A DNA stretch of 64,000 nucleotides from Amphibacillus sp052055485 (GTDB lineage Bacteria > Bacillota > Bacilli > Bacillales > Amphibacillaceae): contig NZ_CP197171.1 in NCBI RefSeq assembly GCF_052055485.1, positions 3,906,001 through 3,970,000 of the forward strand, written 5' to 3'. Below, one piece after another: positions 63,379 through 64,000 of this stretch. The notes beneath the pieces are model-generated. The model saw nothing but the letters and a program-made list of their open reading frames with translations. It was not told the origin of the DNA and did no database searches. Both the position numbers and the translations under genes were made by a program. Every line of letters begins with the position of its first letter. The first letter of the stretch is position 1.

Positions 63379-63687
63379 TCATTTGCTATGAATCGTTATT
63401 TGACATTCATTTTCATTGATTCTTTTGGATAGTGTTGTCATTGCTTCAGCTTTTGCCTCAGCAAAAGTAGACCCGAAGCCATATCCTGTCATTATATTTT
63501 CCGATTCTAGATCTAGTGCCATTTGCCAGATCGGGATTTTCTCATCCACCTGTAAATGTAAGCAAAGACATCCAGGATAGTCAGGGAGTGTTAGTAATTC
63601 AATAATACGAATTATTGAATGTGGCATTTGTAAATTAAATCCTTTTTTGTTCCACTTTTCAATCTTGAATAGTAGACATGCTACCAT
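63379..63687 (-). CDS. Small conserved protein of unknown function
   Basis: A 102-residue protein with no recognised family. It reads 'MPHSIIRIIELLTLPDYPGCLCLHLQVDEKIPIWQMALDLESENIMTGYGFGSTFAEAKAEAMTTLSKRI'. The last segment (Gly-rich loop, 'TFAEAKAEAM' helix) resembles a small alpha/beta domain that builds on one helix, similar in shape to double-stranded RNA-binding folds, but this is only an impression. GAGAGGTGAT lies 4 nt before the ATG, so translation is likely. It is divergent from the XRE gene across two operator-like repeats and may be its target. Confidence 0.65.
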   Translation of the reverse strand: MVACLLFKIEKWNKKGFNLQMPHSIIRIIELLTLPDYPGCLCLHLQVDEKIPIWQMALDLESENIMTGYGFGSTFAEAKAEAMTTLSKRINENECQITIHSK

Positions 63688-63703
63688 TTAATCACCTCTC
63701 TCA

Positions 63704-63745
63704 GTTCTTAATAAGAACATTGTACTATATGTTCCTATTAAGAAC
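63704..63745. promoter_or_regulatory. Paired operators between divergent genes
   Basis: GTTCTTAATAAGAAC (63704-63718, perfect) and GTTCCTATTAAGAAC (63731-63745, one mismatch) repeat the GTTCTTA half-site, 27 bp apart centre to centre. The XRE regulator encoded at 63821 is the natural candidate to bind them. Confidence 0.7.
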
Positions 63746-63820
63746 AACAAAAGCCCTAAAAATGGCTTCAAACATGATAGGATAAAAAAAGTAGTGATAG
63801 TAACGATAGTGAGTGATAAA

Positions 63821-64000
63821 ATGGCTGCCCAACAATTAGCTGCAAATATAAAATATTATCGTAAACAATATAACTGGACTCAACAACAGCTTGCTAATGA
63901 GCTGAAGATTTCACGATCCGTGATTGCAAAGTGGGAAAATGGTGATGTTTTACCTGATTTACCTGCTTTAATAAAATTAAGTCAAGTTTTTCACCAAACA
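63821..64000 (+). CDS. XRE-family regulator, cut by the window end
   Basis: The first 60 codons of a regulator with a textbook Cro/CI helix-turn-helix: 'LAANIKYYRKQYNWTQQQLANELKISRSVIAKWENGDVLPDLPALIKLSQVF'. The rest lies outside the window, so the effector or partner domain is unknown. The paired inverted repeats upstream, shared with the divergent small gene, suggest that it controls both promoters. Confidence 0.85.
   Translation, partial: MAAQQLAANIKYYRKQYNWTQQQLANELKISRSVIAKWENGDVLPDLPALIKLSQVFHQT

Overview
The window comes from an endospore-forming, low-GC Bacillaceae-type Firmicute. The evidence is a 16S-23S-5S operon followed by a 14-gene tRNA cluster, a gamma-type SASP gene (sspE) beside mutY, recX and a yfhP-like gene, perR beside bcp, strong AGGAGG-type ribosome binding sites and AT-rich spacers. 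I would place it near the Amphibacillus/Gracilibacillus/Oceanobacillus group, but cannot prove the genus by reading.

Layout. 0-8 kb: an HxlR regulator, then a minus-strand thiol-redox block (two-component system, two membrane-anchored TlpA-like thioredoxins, CcdA, an unknown membrane protein, a class D sortase, a glutaredoxin-like protein and OsmC). A shared direct-repeat box upstream of two of these units suggests one regulon. 8-14 kb: a tyrosine phosphatase, a TetR/membrane-protein pair with matching operators, meso-diaminopimelate dehydrogenase, a LacI pseudogene, a MITE-like element, two flavin/quinone reductase genes and a 52-bp tandem-repeat array. 14.4-27.7 kb: a catabolic island with carbamate kinase, DUF1116, FdrA and DUF2877 (the AllK/AllG/AllF/AllH set), an NCS2 permease, a GntP/DcuC-like permease, a cytosine-deaminase-like amidohydrolase, a ring-opening amidohydrolase (barbiturase/cyanuric acid hydrolase family) and a divergent PucR regulator. 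Together these suggest ring opening of an oxidised pyrimidine or triazine, phosphorolytic carbamoyl transfer and ATP recovery through carbamoyl phosphate.

28-33.4 kb and 54.4-59.8 kb: two 5,372-bp copies of a group IIC intron, each inserted just after a Rho-independent terminator. In both, the reverse transcriptase gene is split at its conserved PQGG motif by a 3,443-bp recombinase-in-trio (RIT) element with three overlapping tyrosine recombinase genes. The RIT lies in opposite orientation in the two introns. The 6-bp junction sequences (GGGGGA, GGCGGA, GGTGGT) are all in-frame Gly-Gly codon pairs, as expected if the element repeatedly visits the same motif in different intron reverse transcriptases and carries away a 6-bp coupling sequence. 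This is the most unusual system in the window.

33-54 kb: a lipoprotein, a degenerate tRNA-Ser, a CPA2 antiporter with a possible PII-like partner, class I fructose-bisphosphate aldolase, a GNAT protein, the tRNA/rRNA operon (minus strand), an ISLre2-type insertion sequence directly upstream of the rrn promoters, perR with its PerR box, a PduO-type cobalamin adenosyltransferase, a 2-hydroxyacid dehydrogenase, bcp, an ArAE/FUSC-like membrane protein and a YgaC/Ntdp-type phosphatase. 59.8-64 kb: sspE, mutY, yfhP-like, recX, a small unknown protein and the start of an XRE regulator, with paired operators between the last two. Several families of dispersed intergenic repeats fill the larger non-coding gaps.
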